This document shows, piece after piece, positions 14,146-26,357 of a stretch of 64,000 bases of DNA; position 1 is the stretch's first letter, and each line of letters starts with the position of its first letter. The notes under the pieces are model-generated. The model was not told the origin of the DNA. It worked only from the letters and a program-made list of their open reading frames with translations, and ran no database searches. The position numbers were made by a program, and so were the translations under genes. The stretch comes from Atopsyche davidsoni. Lineage: Eukaryota; Arthropoda; Insecta; Trichoptera; Hydrobiosidae. The DNA is taken from the NCBI GenBank assembly GCA_022113835.1, contig JAILWY010000027.1, positions 13,456,501 to 13,520,500 on the forward strand, written 5' to 3'.

Positions 14146-16366
14146 ATGTTTAAAACAGTCCAGTATAGAGGCGAGCATTTAAGTGATTTTTTAACTATTT
14201 TTTCAAATCATTTTTAATTAAATTAAATGGTTTTGAATAACAACTATTTTGATAACTCTTGCGTTAAAAAGCCGCAATCAAAACTGAAATCATCGTGGTC
14301 CTTTTTTAGCCTGATGCGCTATAATGTCCTGATGTAATAGAAGTACAAAGTGTCGAAATAACGTCCGAGTTTGACAGTATCGTATCGGCCAAATCTGCTG
14401 CGGTCGGCTGTCAATCATTACACGAAAACCACAACACCCGAATAGAAAATTAACGAAGTGTATCTCTTGTGAAAGGCGAGGAACATTGGCCTGCCTTCAT
14501 CAAGCCTGCCTTTATCAGAATCATCGCTTCCCTCGGAACCTTACTCGTGTTGGCCAAGCTAAATATATCCGCAGGCAAACATTACTTTAAATCACAACGT
14601 ATTTAAACAAGAACAGCGGCTCCAAAGAATCAAAACATCAAATATTAAATTACACGTTTATCAAACTGTCGATCGCGACAAAATACTAATTTAAATGTGA
14701 GATGCGCTAAAATCAATCGAGATAAATGATAAAATATCATTTTTCTATAAAGTTTTAATTAATAATATTGATATAAGTATATTGTTTTAAAATATTATAT
14801 TATAGTATATTGGTAAAGTAAAGTAGTGATTCTGAAATTAATCGAATGAACTTAGAGTATTTTTTTCGCGTTTGAATATAAAAAACAAACATTGAAGTAC
14901 CATCTTTACGATTAACTGAAAAAAATGTTCAGTTGCACACGAGTGAACTTTTAGAATCTAGCAGGTTGTGGAAATATTATCGTAAAAATGTGTTGGCAAT
15001 CAAAATAAATTCACTAATAATTTACACCAATAACAACCTTTTTCCTTCGCGTTTCGTTAGCAAAATAAATTGAATTAAATCAATTTACCCAAAAATACTT
15101 TTACACAAAATAAATTATTTTTTTAACAATTTTTTGAGTTGATTCTAAAACTATTTTTTGCTAACCAAAGATTCGGAGAGTAAATTATGTAACTATCTCA
15201 TTTCATATTTTTCATATTTCAATTATGTAATGTCTCAATTATTATTTTATATGATTTAGATTTAAAAAAAAACTACTTACATTGATGATTTAAAAGTATT
15301 TAGTGAGAAATGATACTCTGAGGATACAAAGAATAATAAAAAACTTAAACAAATCGTTGATATTAAAAGCCTATGTTAAATCTCTTTTTGTGAGATTGTA
15401 TCAGAGGAATAGCTATAAAAATATAAGACACAACCGGTGCTTTGTGACAAGTGGAATATTTTTGATAAAAGAAGACCGATAAACATGGACGTGTTTGGGC
15501 GAGAGACCGCGAGCTCGCGGGTCAGGGAGCACCGGGACCGGATGAGCTATATTAAATAAACAGTGCAAATTGATTTTCGAAACTTGTATTTGATTTCCAT
15601 ACACGAGTAATAGAGTTTACTCGCATAATTTGTTTAAAAAAAAAAAAACAATTTACAATTTATTAGTAACTCCGTTAAACATCGGAAATTGGATATACCG
15701 TTAGCGCACAACACGTGTAAAATTAATTAAATACTGTACATTAAAGGTTACATACAAATTGATTAGAGATTCGCATCCTAGCTTTTAGCTCAAAACCTCG
15801 AAGTGAAGTGTTGATTTGGCCAATGAATCAAATACAATAACCAGAAACATCACTAAAAATAGTCGAAATATATTTAGAGGTACGGATGAAATCTGAACAT
15901 ATTTTTGTCTAAAAAAAAAATTATATGTGTTTCATATTAAAATCGTTGATTTGAATACATATTTTTAAATAGGTAAGTATGTAAATCTTTGTAATATAAT
16001 AATTATTGACCTTATTTTCAATTAAATGAGTGCAATGCGTTTCAAATCTGAGTTTGGTTCTAGATAAATGAGAATGAAGCCCATCTAAATAAGCTTAATT
16101 GTGACGTTGTAAATAGAAATAGTTAAAAAAAACTAATCTTAACTGTATATATTATAGTAAAAAAATTGTAGTGTGTTTTTTTAATGAAATGAAGCATTCG
16201 TTTTACTATGCACTGTTATAAGAATAACTTGCACAATGAAGTATCATGAACTATCATGTTCTTATAAGTAATATAATGTAGCGTCTAATCTAATGACATT
16301 TAAGATTAAAATTAGCTAAATAAATATATTCCGACTAGTCTATCGTGTGTTATTTATACATAATAG
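12109..16366. other. non-coding region with GC islets and (TA)n
   Basis: No coding exon is supported. CpG-rich islets are at about 12205-12305, 12525-12590 (with E-box CAGCTG, TAATTA and CAATTG close together), 13030-13130 and 15490-15550. (TA)n tracts are at 12341-12370 and 13975-14135. The remainder is AT-rich without visible structure. Confidence 0.55.
13975..14150. repeat. two adjacent (TA)n tracts with TGTG interruptions
   Basis: Alternating TA of about 80 and 45 bp, each ending in a short (TG)n run that looks like a duplicated unit (TATATGTGTGTGTGTATG near 14055, again near 14135). This implies a segmental slip or duplication inside the tract. Confidence 0.9.
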
Positions 16367-16367
16367 A

Positions 16368-16559
16368 ACTCCATCTCGCTACAAGGAAGAATTCTCTAAC
16401 CGCAAGTTTGGACCGAATTTTATATCGCGGTTTAGTCGAGATAATAAAGACGCGGTAGAGAGATGGCCGAGGCCGCCCGCTCCAAATCATTCTACAATAT
16501 TACAAATCATGTTGCAAGGAAAGCGGTTAGCTGAAGAAATGATTCCCAAGAAAAAATAA
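16368..16559 (+). CDS. terminal coding exon of an unrecognised gene
   Basis: From an acceptor-type TAATAG at 16361-16366 the frame reads TPSRYKEEFSNRKFGPNF, continues through a basic/aromatic stretch to a WPRPPAPNHST motif and ends LQGKRLAEEMIPKKK with TAA at 16557-16559. A canonical AATAAA lies 49 bases further on (16608-16613), so this looks like the last exon and 3' UTR of a real gene. Base composition is ordinary for coding sequence and not GC-extreme, unlike the spurious frames elsewhere. The C-terminus is charged and ends in a lysine cluster. No domain is recognised. Upstream exons should lie on the plus strand below 16360. A retrocopy cannot be excluded, but there is no poly(A) tail next to it. 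Confidence 0.5.
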   Translation, partial: TPSRYKEEFSNRKFGPNFISRFSRDNKDAVERWPRPPAPNHSTILQIMLQGKRLAEEMIPKKK

Positions 16560-16607
16560 TCAAATCGAATTATTTCTCAACCTATTACATTTATTGTATG
16601 TGTTGTG

Positions 16608-16613
16608 AATAAA
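16608..16613 (+). terminator. AATAAA polyadenylation signal
   Basis: A canonical AATAAA 49 bases after the stop codon of the 16368-16559 exon, followed by a T-rich stretch as expected downstream of a cleavage site. Confidence 0.45.
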
Positions 16614-16879
16614 TCTATAATTTTTTTAATTGTTATATAGTAAACATGTTTTTAGGTAATCAATCCACATACATACATAGTATACATATATAGAAGACAA
16701 GAGAAATTCTCGTATGTACGAAGAAGAGTAAGTAAGAAAAGTATGAATTTTTAAAAATATAATATACATTAAAACATGAAAATATTCAATATCTAATCAG
16801 TTTAGTGTACTCGTATTCCTCTTCATGCACCGAATAGCGCAAATTTAAAAATGGATAGCACCGTTTTACTCTCAGTGTC

Positions 16880-17830
16880 ACCGCTCAAAACATTATGCCT
16901 TGTACAACACCGCCATTGAGATGTGAGAGTTAGGGATTCCGGGCTAGCTGGGGCAGGGGAAGCCCCGGGGCTATCTGATGCTGCGCGGGGCGCTCTGGAC
17001 CCGGACGGGGACGCTCGCAGGGTCGGACTGCAATAATCCATCTGCGGTCAGAGGCGCACCGAGCCGAGGCACTGATGGGGCTCATAGATCACAACCGTTT
17101 TATAGTGAGAGCCTCCCCATAATCACACACACTGTTCAGTGGTTGTAGTGTACAAATAAATAAATAATATTGGAATATTTCTGAAATTCCTTGGTGAACT
17201 TTAATCAAGTAGTGTTTGAGTATATTATTATACTCGCCTGTCCTAAGAATTGATATTATAGAAAAGATACATAAACTAAATTAAAACATAGTATGAAGGT
17301 TTAAATTTAAAATCTCGAATGACTACACGTTGACCATAATTAATATGAGTAATACCAATCCATTTTTCATCCTCAAGATACTAAACATCAATAAAAAGCA
17401 AAAATACTACCTAGTGGACGTAAAGTTATAAATCTACCGAAAAATCTAATCATAAATTAAAAGTTATATGATAAGAATTTAAGTAAAGGTATATTTATAT
17501 AATATTATATATGAAATTCATCGACATGAGAGTTTTATACCATTGATAATGCTGCAGTACACGTATCATATTCACTCATAAAACGCCTTTCTTGGCACCT
17601 ATAGTAGTGCATTATTGCACTAAATTGACCCAGTATTGTAGATTATTAGAATCGGTAATTATCGCCCTCCCTGAGGCGGGCCTGGCCGGAGCCGCCTAAC
17701 CAGTCGGGGACGGGCGCCGGAGCCGTTGCGTAATATTTCCGGTTTTTTATGGACCCCTCCTGCCTCAGGCCGGCAGGACGACGACCTTCTGCGAGCGTTT
17801 CGCGGATCCGCCGTAAACAACGCGAATCGC
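16880..17830. other. two CpG islets (16920-17080, 17655-17830)
   Basis: Both are GC-rich blocks of 150-180 bp in AT-rich DNA. Minus-strand frames of about 70 codons cross them, but these are Pro/Ala/Arg-rich, start or end in AT-rich flanks, and match nothing I recognise. Confidence 0.5.
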
Positions 17831-19854
17831 AGTATTGATTTTTAATTGGCATCCTTAAATTAGCTCCTCGACTTTAACCTTTCGACATAGGTCTTTTATA
17901 TGAGAAAAATATTATTTTTATAAGATGAATATTTGATTTTTATCGATCTGGAAATCGTAAATAGATCAATATCAAATGATATCAGTATAACTTTTGTCAA
18001 TATTTTAAAAGATAAAGTACTTAAAATTATATAATAAAATTTATAAGATATAAATCCCACGGTTTATTCTTATTTTTTAAAAGTTTTTAGCAAGAATATA
18101 CATGCATATTGGTGATTTTATTCAGTATCAGGAGTGAACAGTACTTTTTTTTATTGCGATTCGCATTTGATATTATTAACAATCTTCAAAATAATAAATT
18201 AATATCTATTCAATATATTTTTTAATTAGTTTATAGTAATGTAAAAAAATAATGTACTAAATACACAAAGTAAGAATATATAAAGATGCAGTTAAAAAAA
18301 TTGATTTTAAAGTTTTAGGTATTTACTGAGATATTTTCTAATGCCCGGTGACAGCCAGGTAGAGACGAATCTGTAGGACAATTAAAACCCCGACGGGCGC
18401 GCAGAAGCGAAGGACGCGCAGTCGCAGGAAGGTTAACCCGGCCCGAACTCGGAAAGTGGCATAGCCAAAAAATTACCAATAGGCATAACGTTCAATACGG
18501 GCACTCGAGCTGAGTGTGTGGAACACTTTTAATTAAAATACTCACATTATTTACAAATAGCCGATTCGAAAATGAGATTCCATCAATTTTTAATCAGAAT
18601 TTCGTGGGACTGTCACGATGTTTTGAATCTTTACTAGTATTTACGGGCGGCCTTTTAGATTTGATTTAAGATATATTGAGAAAATATATACATTTAAATA
18701 CACAGCAATTAAGTAAATAAAGATTAATAAATTTTAAGAAGTGTGTTTTATCATTAAAATGTAGGTTTTGGTAGCTGTTTTAGTAAGAAAAAACACTCCT
18801 TTCATATTAATAATAAAGGTTGATTAAAACAACTCAGTTCGTGTGGGTTTCGTCGCATTTTTTTGTTTCATGCACTGAAGTTTTTGTCCGGTACTGGGCC
18901 ATCTCGCATGCAATTGAGAAAGCGATAGGTTTTCGTGTTTTACTAAAATAATGATACTTTATATTGGTATGATCATAATAAATAAGATTTTTGAATAATT
19001 TATTTTAAAAAAGTTTCAATTAAGCAAATTACCCCGATGTTGTTTACGATTCATTATAACATGATTATTAAGACTGAAAAGATTTCCTTACGAGTAGATG
19101 GTCAAGTTTTTTTAGAATAATGTGACTGCGGAAACAAAAAATAAAACACGCCAGGTCCGTCCCGCTCCGCGCGTGTCACACGAGCCGCGCATCCTGGCGG
19201 CCCGCGGGAAGGTTCTCGGAGGCCCCCACATCTCATACTCATTAGATACGTTTGCAGGCCGTAGTTAATGGCGTTATTTCTTTGGTTGCTAAGCCGCGTC
19301 GAATTTCGATCGATGACCGCAATGGCTGCCAATTCTATGCTCTAAAACGTGCGGTTACCGAAGGACCCTCGCGCGAGCCCGAGTCGTAATTTACAACTCT
19401 TCAATACGACTCCAGCGTCGAAACTCTACTATTTTGTCATACATTGAAGAAATATTAATTGCATTCAGTACATACTAAACATTTAACATCTTGCTTGGTT
19501 AAATAAAATATTTTACACCACATGTTTCGCTTGGTGAATTACGTGCCATAGTGACTTATCATAATGCGGTTGGGCAAAGAGCGATATGCATTATGTATAT
19601 CGAGTAACATCTTTACTAGTGCTAATTGTGTGAGGAAACATATATTTTGATGGCGCACAGATCAAAGCCTCGGCGCCCGGGGGGGAGGAGGGAAGAGCGC
19701 TGAGAGGGGGTCTGGGGTTTACGACTCTAATTACCCGTCTATTACAAACATGTTTATGATAAAAAAAAACATAATGAAAAATTATGTGACATGATTATCA
19801 AATCTGATTTATAATTTCACTTTGATAAAATACGTCAAACAAATAATCACAAAG

Positions 19855-19900
19855 TGGTTAGCGCGTCTGCTTACAGAGCACAAAGGCGCAGCAGATTTTT
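19855..19900 (+). repeat. tRNA-like A-box fragment
   Basis: AGTGGTTAGCGCGTCTGCTT has the form of a tRNA D-arm with A-box, and is followed by an anticodon-arm-like stretch that decays before any T-arm. Probably a truncated SINE head. Confidence 0.35.
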
Positions 19901-21744
19901 GTGATTTTATATATAACAGTTTTCAATTCAATATATTCGAAAAAATGATCACACAGGTGTAACGCGCTTATATGAATTAAAACATAACAAGTAATTTCTT
20001 TGCTTTGGCGAACAGGCGGGCGGCCGCGTCGATAAGGGAATCGGGGCCGCGCGGGCCAGCTCTGCCACTCGGACTGGGATCCATCTGAGGAGAATGACTG
20101 CGTGCGGCACGCGAGGGCGGCTGCGGCTGCACGGAGCCTCCTGTCTCACGCTCCGGGTCTCTGCTGACTCTTCTTCCTAGTTTAATCTTAATACTGTTAC
20201 GAAGAAGTAAAAAAAGTACAATTAAAAACTGTTTAAGTTAGTGAGCCTGCATGATAAAATATACATTTCAATAAACTAAATCAGATATATAAATATATAC
20301 CTAGAGACCGCCGAGAAAAATAAGTTTGAACCGTATTAGCGATCTTTGATGATGAATTAGTTTAAAAAGCATGCAGTGGCACGTAAATTTAAAATTAATA
20401 TTTGATTAATAGATTAATTAATCAATTTAAATTGAAATAAAGACCGCAGGCTCCAGAGCGGCCGGTGTAATTCCATCCTAATGGCCGATTTCCTTCCCTG
20501 GCTCACGTTCAGGACAGCGTTATTATAAATAAGTATTTTATATGTGAGCCGTAACTCGATATAACGATATGTATGCCTACAACGCAATATATAAAACTTC
20601 AAAATATCAAATAAATCAAAACACTTTTTAATTTTTATTGAAATACAAAGCAAGTATTCATTTTGAAAAATGTTGCGTCTAACGTACGACTTCTTGATTT
20701 TCGGCCAGGTCGGGGGACGCGGCGAGTGGCGGCGGGCGTAGAGGACTCTCTGTCAAAACGGGTGGCTCAAAAAATATGATAATTTATCTATAGGTAACCA
20801 ATAAAGGTGAACAGTAATTGCTTCAATATTCAAAGGAGAGATATTCAAATGCGAATGCGCGTAATCCGAGGAACCTCGCAACCCGGATGAAAATGACAGC
20901 GAGTTTTTCAGTGGCTCCAGCTCGGCGTTGGAGTAGCTTTTGTTGTTTTATTGCTTGCAGCCGCGGCGCCGACCATGCGGTTCGAAGTGGACACCTCAAA
21001 CATTAATTAAATACCGACAGTGCCTTTATATGGAGAAAATATTTCATTATCTCAGTGGTATAATCAGGTAGTTTTATAACAATTTTTTAAAAAATAGATC
21101 ATTACATAAAAAAATAGGAAAACAACAAACAAAACAAAATATGAATTAAAAAATACACGCTCGGTTTACATAGGATTTTTCTTTAATCAATGTGAAGCGC
21201 ATAAAAGAAACACTCGAAAACGGCTTTCAAGAAATAGAAGTTGAAAGATCAGTCGCTGTAAGGTAGTGCGGGCATGAAGGGGCGGAGGCGGGCGCATTAG
21301 TGCAGTGCAGCCCCCGGGGGCGCGCCTCATAGAGGGCTGCGGTTCTTAATCCGCCTTGCCATATTTCATCCACTGTTCAGATAGTTCCTGGTGCAACTCA
21401 AAGTGCAGAGCGGTCTACATACGGACAATTCAACAAGCCATGGGCTGATTTATCGGTCGGCTGTCGGTTATGTTGTCTTGCGTGTAGACCGCTCAAGGGT
21501 GTGTGCATACTCAAACCACTCGTGGCATTCGTCTCAGGCTTTCATGAGCGTATATCGACAAATAGTTAATACTAGAGTCTGAAATATACAACAAAGTCAT
21601 TTTCTTTATAGGTGAGAACACAAGAGATAGGTAAATGAAAAACATGTAGAAATCAGCGTGCAATGACGAAAGGCGTGCGGTTCCTGGCCGCAGCGCCCAA
21701 CACTTGGCGCGACCGCAGGCGAGAGTGCGCATTACATTATATCG

Positions 21745-21830
21745 AGCCTGTGGGGAAACCATGCGGCGCGGCGGCTAGTGCCTCGGAATCTTGCGGTGAG
21801 GGTTCGATCCCGAGAGAGAGAGCCAAGAAA
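21745..21830 (+). repeat. tRNA-derived SINE head
   Basis: GGCGGCTAGTGCC is followed about 35 bases on by the B-box GGTTCGATCCC (21801-21811). The arrangement is that of a pol III internal promoter, without a complete cloverleaf. Confidence 0.45.
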
Positions 21831-24800
21831 TGCTATCCGTCACCTTTGTTATTGACGTAATGACACCAATATTTGTAATACTATAATGATAGGACGGTGT
21901 AATGGCTAATATTCAAAGTACAGCATATAAAATAGTTACATGCACAAGCAATGAAATGGGGAATGCGGAGAAGAAGGGATATATACAATATATATATTAA
22001 CGATTCGTAATTTTAAATTTCAAAAGACAGGTAGTGGTTTTGCATTTCGCCTCCATAACTCGTACACTCCCTCGTGTAGGTTTAATGCAGTTGAAATGTT
22101 CTCTAGTGTATTTGGCTTTATCGGCGAAACAGGAAGATTTTCCTACAGCGCCTTAATGTTGAAATGTTATGACACATTTTGTTTTCGTTGCTGGTGCACA
22201 CTGAGCAACTTATATTTATATTTAATCAAATATATATTGAAAGCATGCAGTTTGAATACAGTAGGATGTTAATCCAGCAGAATTGACTTCACCCCGGGTA
22301 GGTGTATTTCACGGTGCACTAATAGTTATTATTTTGTTAAGAAACAATGAGTATTTGAGAGTAGAATTCAATTATTGGCGTGACCTTTTCTGGAGGTAGG
22401 CATTAAGAAGTGTAACGAATATGAACATTGACGTTTGTTTTAAATTTTACGTGTTTTACGGCTGTGGTTTACACGAGAACAAACCGCACGCCCGCGTCTA
22501 ACGAAATAAGTTACAAATAATAAATTAGTTTGTAATGAACGCAGCACATAAACTCAAACAACGGACGCAAATTATATTTCCCTGAACATCCATTCTCTCT
22601 ACAACTTTTCATACATATGAGCAGATACAGTAGTTTGCAATCGGTAAGGTTCTCGTGTTTAAAAACATTTCGTACTTTCAACAGATTTCAAGTAATTTAT
22701 TTCATTTATATAAGTGGTAAAATGTTCATTTTGGTTATAATTTTTGTGCTTGAAAAAGTGCATTGGTTAACTATTAATATTAAAAAGTCAATTTATAATT
22801 ATATTTATAATTCACAAAACTTGATTGAGTGTCATTGAATCTGACACAAAGAAACAATAGTCAGACGCCGAAACCGAGGCTCGGAAATGACAAAAAAGAC
22901 TTCGGTTTACCGACGGGGTTATGGACCGTAACTTATACTTGTGGGAAAAAAATCCGATTAAAAACTTCTCATATGGCATTTAGTATTATTTTCGAAAATA
23001 TAATTTTAATTTGTTTAGTTTATTAATGGCGTGTATAGTGTGATTACTGAAATAACGGACCGGATGAACTAGGACATACAGATATGACTAGTTTGGGGAT
23101 CTCACTTCCTCCGCGCATAAATATTTTAATATTCTGAAAACTATGACAATTATACAAAGGTAGAATATGTATTTTTTTAAATAAAATGCATCAATCTGGG
23201 TATAAAATGAGCTCAAATACTAGTATATTGAACTAGTTTGAAAATACTTCTAGTTTCAAAAAGAAGATGCTGAAATAATAAAGTTTGAAAATAATTGAAA
23301 AAGGTTAAATATTACGCGATCAAAAACTAAAAAACCAGAGTAAAAAATGGTAATTAACTTGTATAAAAAATAAAATATGTTTAAAGGATCAATAAATTAC
23401 GTGTAATTACTAGAGTAATGTTTAACGACGTTAGAAAGATGAATTAATAGGACAGCCATTTTATAAATGGGTACCATATACAGCTTTGATTTATTTTAGT
23501 TACGATTCTTTTTAATTTGATAAAAGCATTCTCAGCAGATATTAGGTTGAAAATAATATTTAAAAAAAAAAATTGTTATCAATCAATACAGAAAAGTGAA
23601 GTCAAGCTCTTTGGTCAACATTAGTGTTTGTAGACCGAGAGAAAAAAAAAGTAATAAAGCAACTCAGTTACTCAGTGCGTAGATCAGAAGTACATCAATC
23701 AATATGGTGATCGCATTCCTAGCTTGGTTGTGTGTATAGATGGTGGGAGAAAGAGTCGGAAATATCAATAAAATATAATTTGTAAAAATATAGCTGACTT
23801 GAAATGACGTTAGAGAGCTCCGCCCTGCCGCAGCCCCGAACGCGTATTTTCGCAGATTTTTTATACGAGGTTCCTTTCTCACAATCACAGCCGTAATGAT
23901 AAAGCCGCTGTTACGAGATTCGAATGTAGTTTAATAGCCAATATCCCTACAGGATACCAAAGGTTACGTATCTGAGACCGCAGAAATGCAAAAGCCAATA
24001 CAAATTAGATTACATATTACACAATAAAGTGTCTGGTAATGATACGCGGATAGCCGGCAGGTATCGCTCGGAGGCGTTCAGTCTCCACTGTCAATTCCGT
24101 GGAATAAATAATCAAATTTTGCTTAACATCGGTAAGTATTCTCGAAGTTAACTATATTCAGGTTTTCACGGCCATTGTCAATGACATCGGTTTCTTGGGT
24201 ATCAGGTCGTATCGATTTGCTGAGGCAGACGTTACAAGGAAGATGACTAAATCTAAAACTGGTCTCATCACAAAGATGGTTTCAATATTGTAACAGAAAT
24301 GAAGAAATAATTATAATAATACCAATACAAAATTCACCAATACAAAAAAACCAAGGTTCAAAAAAAAAAAAAAACTATGACAGCTTTGCAGGAAGCTTGC
24401 CACCGAGCGAGCCCCAGCGGCAGCGATCTCTGGATTCAAGGCAACCCAACGCCGGCCGATTTCTGGTTTTCTTGATCAATTTAACAATCCTAACTTTGTG
24501 AGGCCGTTTTGATAAATATTTTTTATTTATTCTGTGCGTAGTAACAAATTCGATTTTCGTAATCCTATAGACTAAAAATTTGCACACGTAAATACCCAGC
24601 CTATTACGACGTATATAGCATTATTGTTATTTAAGCGAGACCGATTGACTATTAGCTAAGTTACCAACGTAATTTGCTTGAGTTTATTTTTAAAATTTTC
24701 ACTTTATAGAAAACTTCCTGTCTAACTGTACCGAAACCAGAAATCGATCGGATGTTCTTCGGCGAATAACTTTTTATTGGCACATGGGAGCGATAATATG

Positions 24801-24946
24801 GCTTCATTAAGCCTAAATATATGTCTGACTTCCGCTCGTTAGTGGCCTTTAGGCACGAGATAGCGACGTTATTAGTTTGAAATGTGCTACAAATTAATAA
24901 ATCGCTGAAGCCATATATGTATTTTATAAAAAAAATATTTTTTTAA

Positions 24947-24948
<2 letters not shown>

Positions 24949-24999
<51 letters not shown>

Positions 25000-25036
25000 A
25001 AATTATATAAATAAATATATATATATATATATATAT
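24949..25036. repeat. (TA)n microsatellite
   Basis: Two alternating TA tracts split by an AT-rich spacer. Confidence 0.92.
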
Positions 25037-25234
25037 TTAGAAAACATAAAAATGTACTCGTACAATTTTTACTAACATTACAACTTCTTTTGCATCCGAC
25101 GATTACTGAATATCTTATGGATCCGCATTCAACACCCATGGTGAATGACAATATATATGAATTAGCAAATAATATGAATAATAAATTGATATGAATAACG
25201 GTTATTATTTTTACCAATATACAAAACAAAGGTG

Positions 25235-25305
25235 GGCGATATGCTTAAGTCACAGGGTCATGAAAGCCAGGATATGTAGGTTCATATCCCACTAGTCGTG
25301 CAAAA
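25235..25305 (+). repeat. tRNA-derived SINE head, decayed
   Basis: A B-box-like GGTTCATATCC (25279-25289) follows a weak A-box and an anticodon-arm-like region around TCATGAAAGCC, which also occurs in the SINE at 43.9 kb (CCATGAAAGC). It may be an older member of the same family. Confidence 0.35.
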
Positions 25306-26117
25306 TGACGTTTTTTCTCGGCAGTTGTGGCATATTGTTAATTAAATACGCCTCAGCGTGTGTCAAACGTAGATCCTATGGATATTTAATAACTGTTCAT
25401 CAATGTGATTTTTAAATTACATTTAATACGGTACTTCATATTTATCTTATAAAAATATGCATATATTTTACGTATAATTACAATATCTGAAATAATATAT
25501 TTTTAAGTTTTAAAGTAAATATTTACTAAAATAAGTGAAAATGAATATAAAAATTAGAACGGAGCAATAGAAAAATATAATATCAGTACTCCATTGTCTT
25601 TTGTAGAAATATTTCAGTGAGGAATTCCTAAAAAACGAGGTCCATTTCCGAACGAGTTTATTTCAATAATTAATGACAAGGTTCCGCAGAACATTTAGGA
25701 CGCAATGAACGTGATAAGAGATGCACGACGGGCACACACGGGAAGTGCTGCACACTTAGCGCCGTAGATAACGCGAGTAGATATTGCATTGCTCTTAATT
25801 TAACGTTACCATCTGATACGGTCACGTTATTTTTTAATGAACGCGAAATGGGAAGTGATAAGAGAGAAGGCGTGGGCGTGAGAGCGCAGGCGCGGCCAAC
25901 CATCGGCGCCAGAGCGGTACGCCGTATTTAACAACATATCCTCCTCACAAGGCACCGTCTGAGAGTTTCCTTCAACGGCAAGTATTTTAATATTGAGCAA
26001 TACAAATAAAAACAAAATTGTGGAACCGTAGTTATTTATTTCACCAAGAAATCATAACAAATTGTGAGTAAAATTAGTAGACGGTTGTTAATTGATGGTC
26101 CTTTATTTTAAAAATTA

Positions 26118-26357
26118 AAAATTATACTGTCGGCACCGGGTAGCGCTGTGGTAGTACTAACGGGTTTTGTTTGGGCGTTTGGACCTACACGAATAAAAAG
26201 TTTATTGATAACTGCGCAAGAGTCAACAGGCGAGGAATGTGAAGTATTAGATGCAACCACATTGGCATCCCGCTTACAACATTTAGTGGATTTGATAAAT
26301 TATGTGAATGAAAATCACAGGAATGTCCGCATTTTTGAAGATTTTCTTTACCCTTGA
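26118..26357 (+). CDS. orphan open frame, unrecognised
   Basis: A frame open from 26118 to a TGA at 26355 encodes a hydrophobic stretch (AVVVLTGFVWAFGP), then RIKSLLITAQESTGEECEVL and DATTLASRLQHLVDLINYVN, ending in RIFEDFLYP. Composition and the amphipathic helical pattern (LASRLQHLVDLI) look like genuine protein, and the DNA is neither repetitive nor GC-extreme. There is no convincing start codon (the first ATG is internal) and no AATAAA close downstream, so this could be a last exon with an upstream acceptor, or a fragment of a retrocopy. TAG dinucleotide sites near 26141 could serve as the acceptor. I do not recognise the family. Confidence 0.35.
   Translation, partial: KIILSAPGSAVVVLTGFVWAFGPTRIKSLLITAQESTGEECEVLDATTLASRLQHLVDLINYVNENHRNVRIFEDFLYP

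Larger units (their letters stand above)
17831..26117. other. non-coding region with scattered CpG islets
   Basis: No exon is supported. GC-rich islets are at about 18370-18470, 19140-19240, 19660-19720, 20020-20160, 20700-20770, 20930-20990, 21260-21350, 24050-24100, 24390-24470 and 25840-25930. SINE heads are noted separately. (TA)n lies at 24949-25036. Between these the sequence is AT-rich and featureless. Confidence 0.5.
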
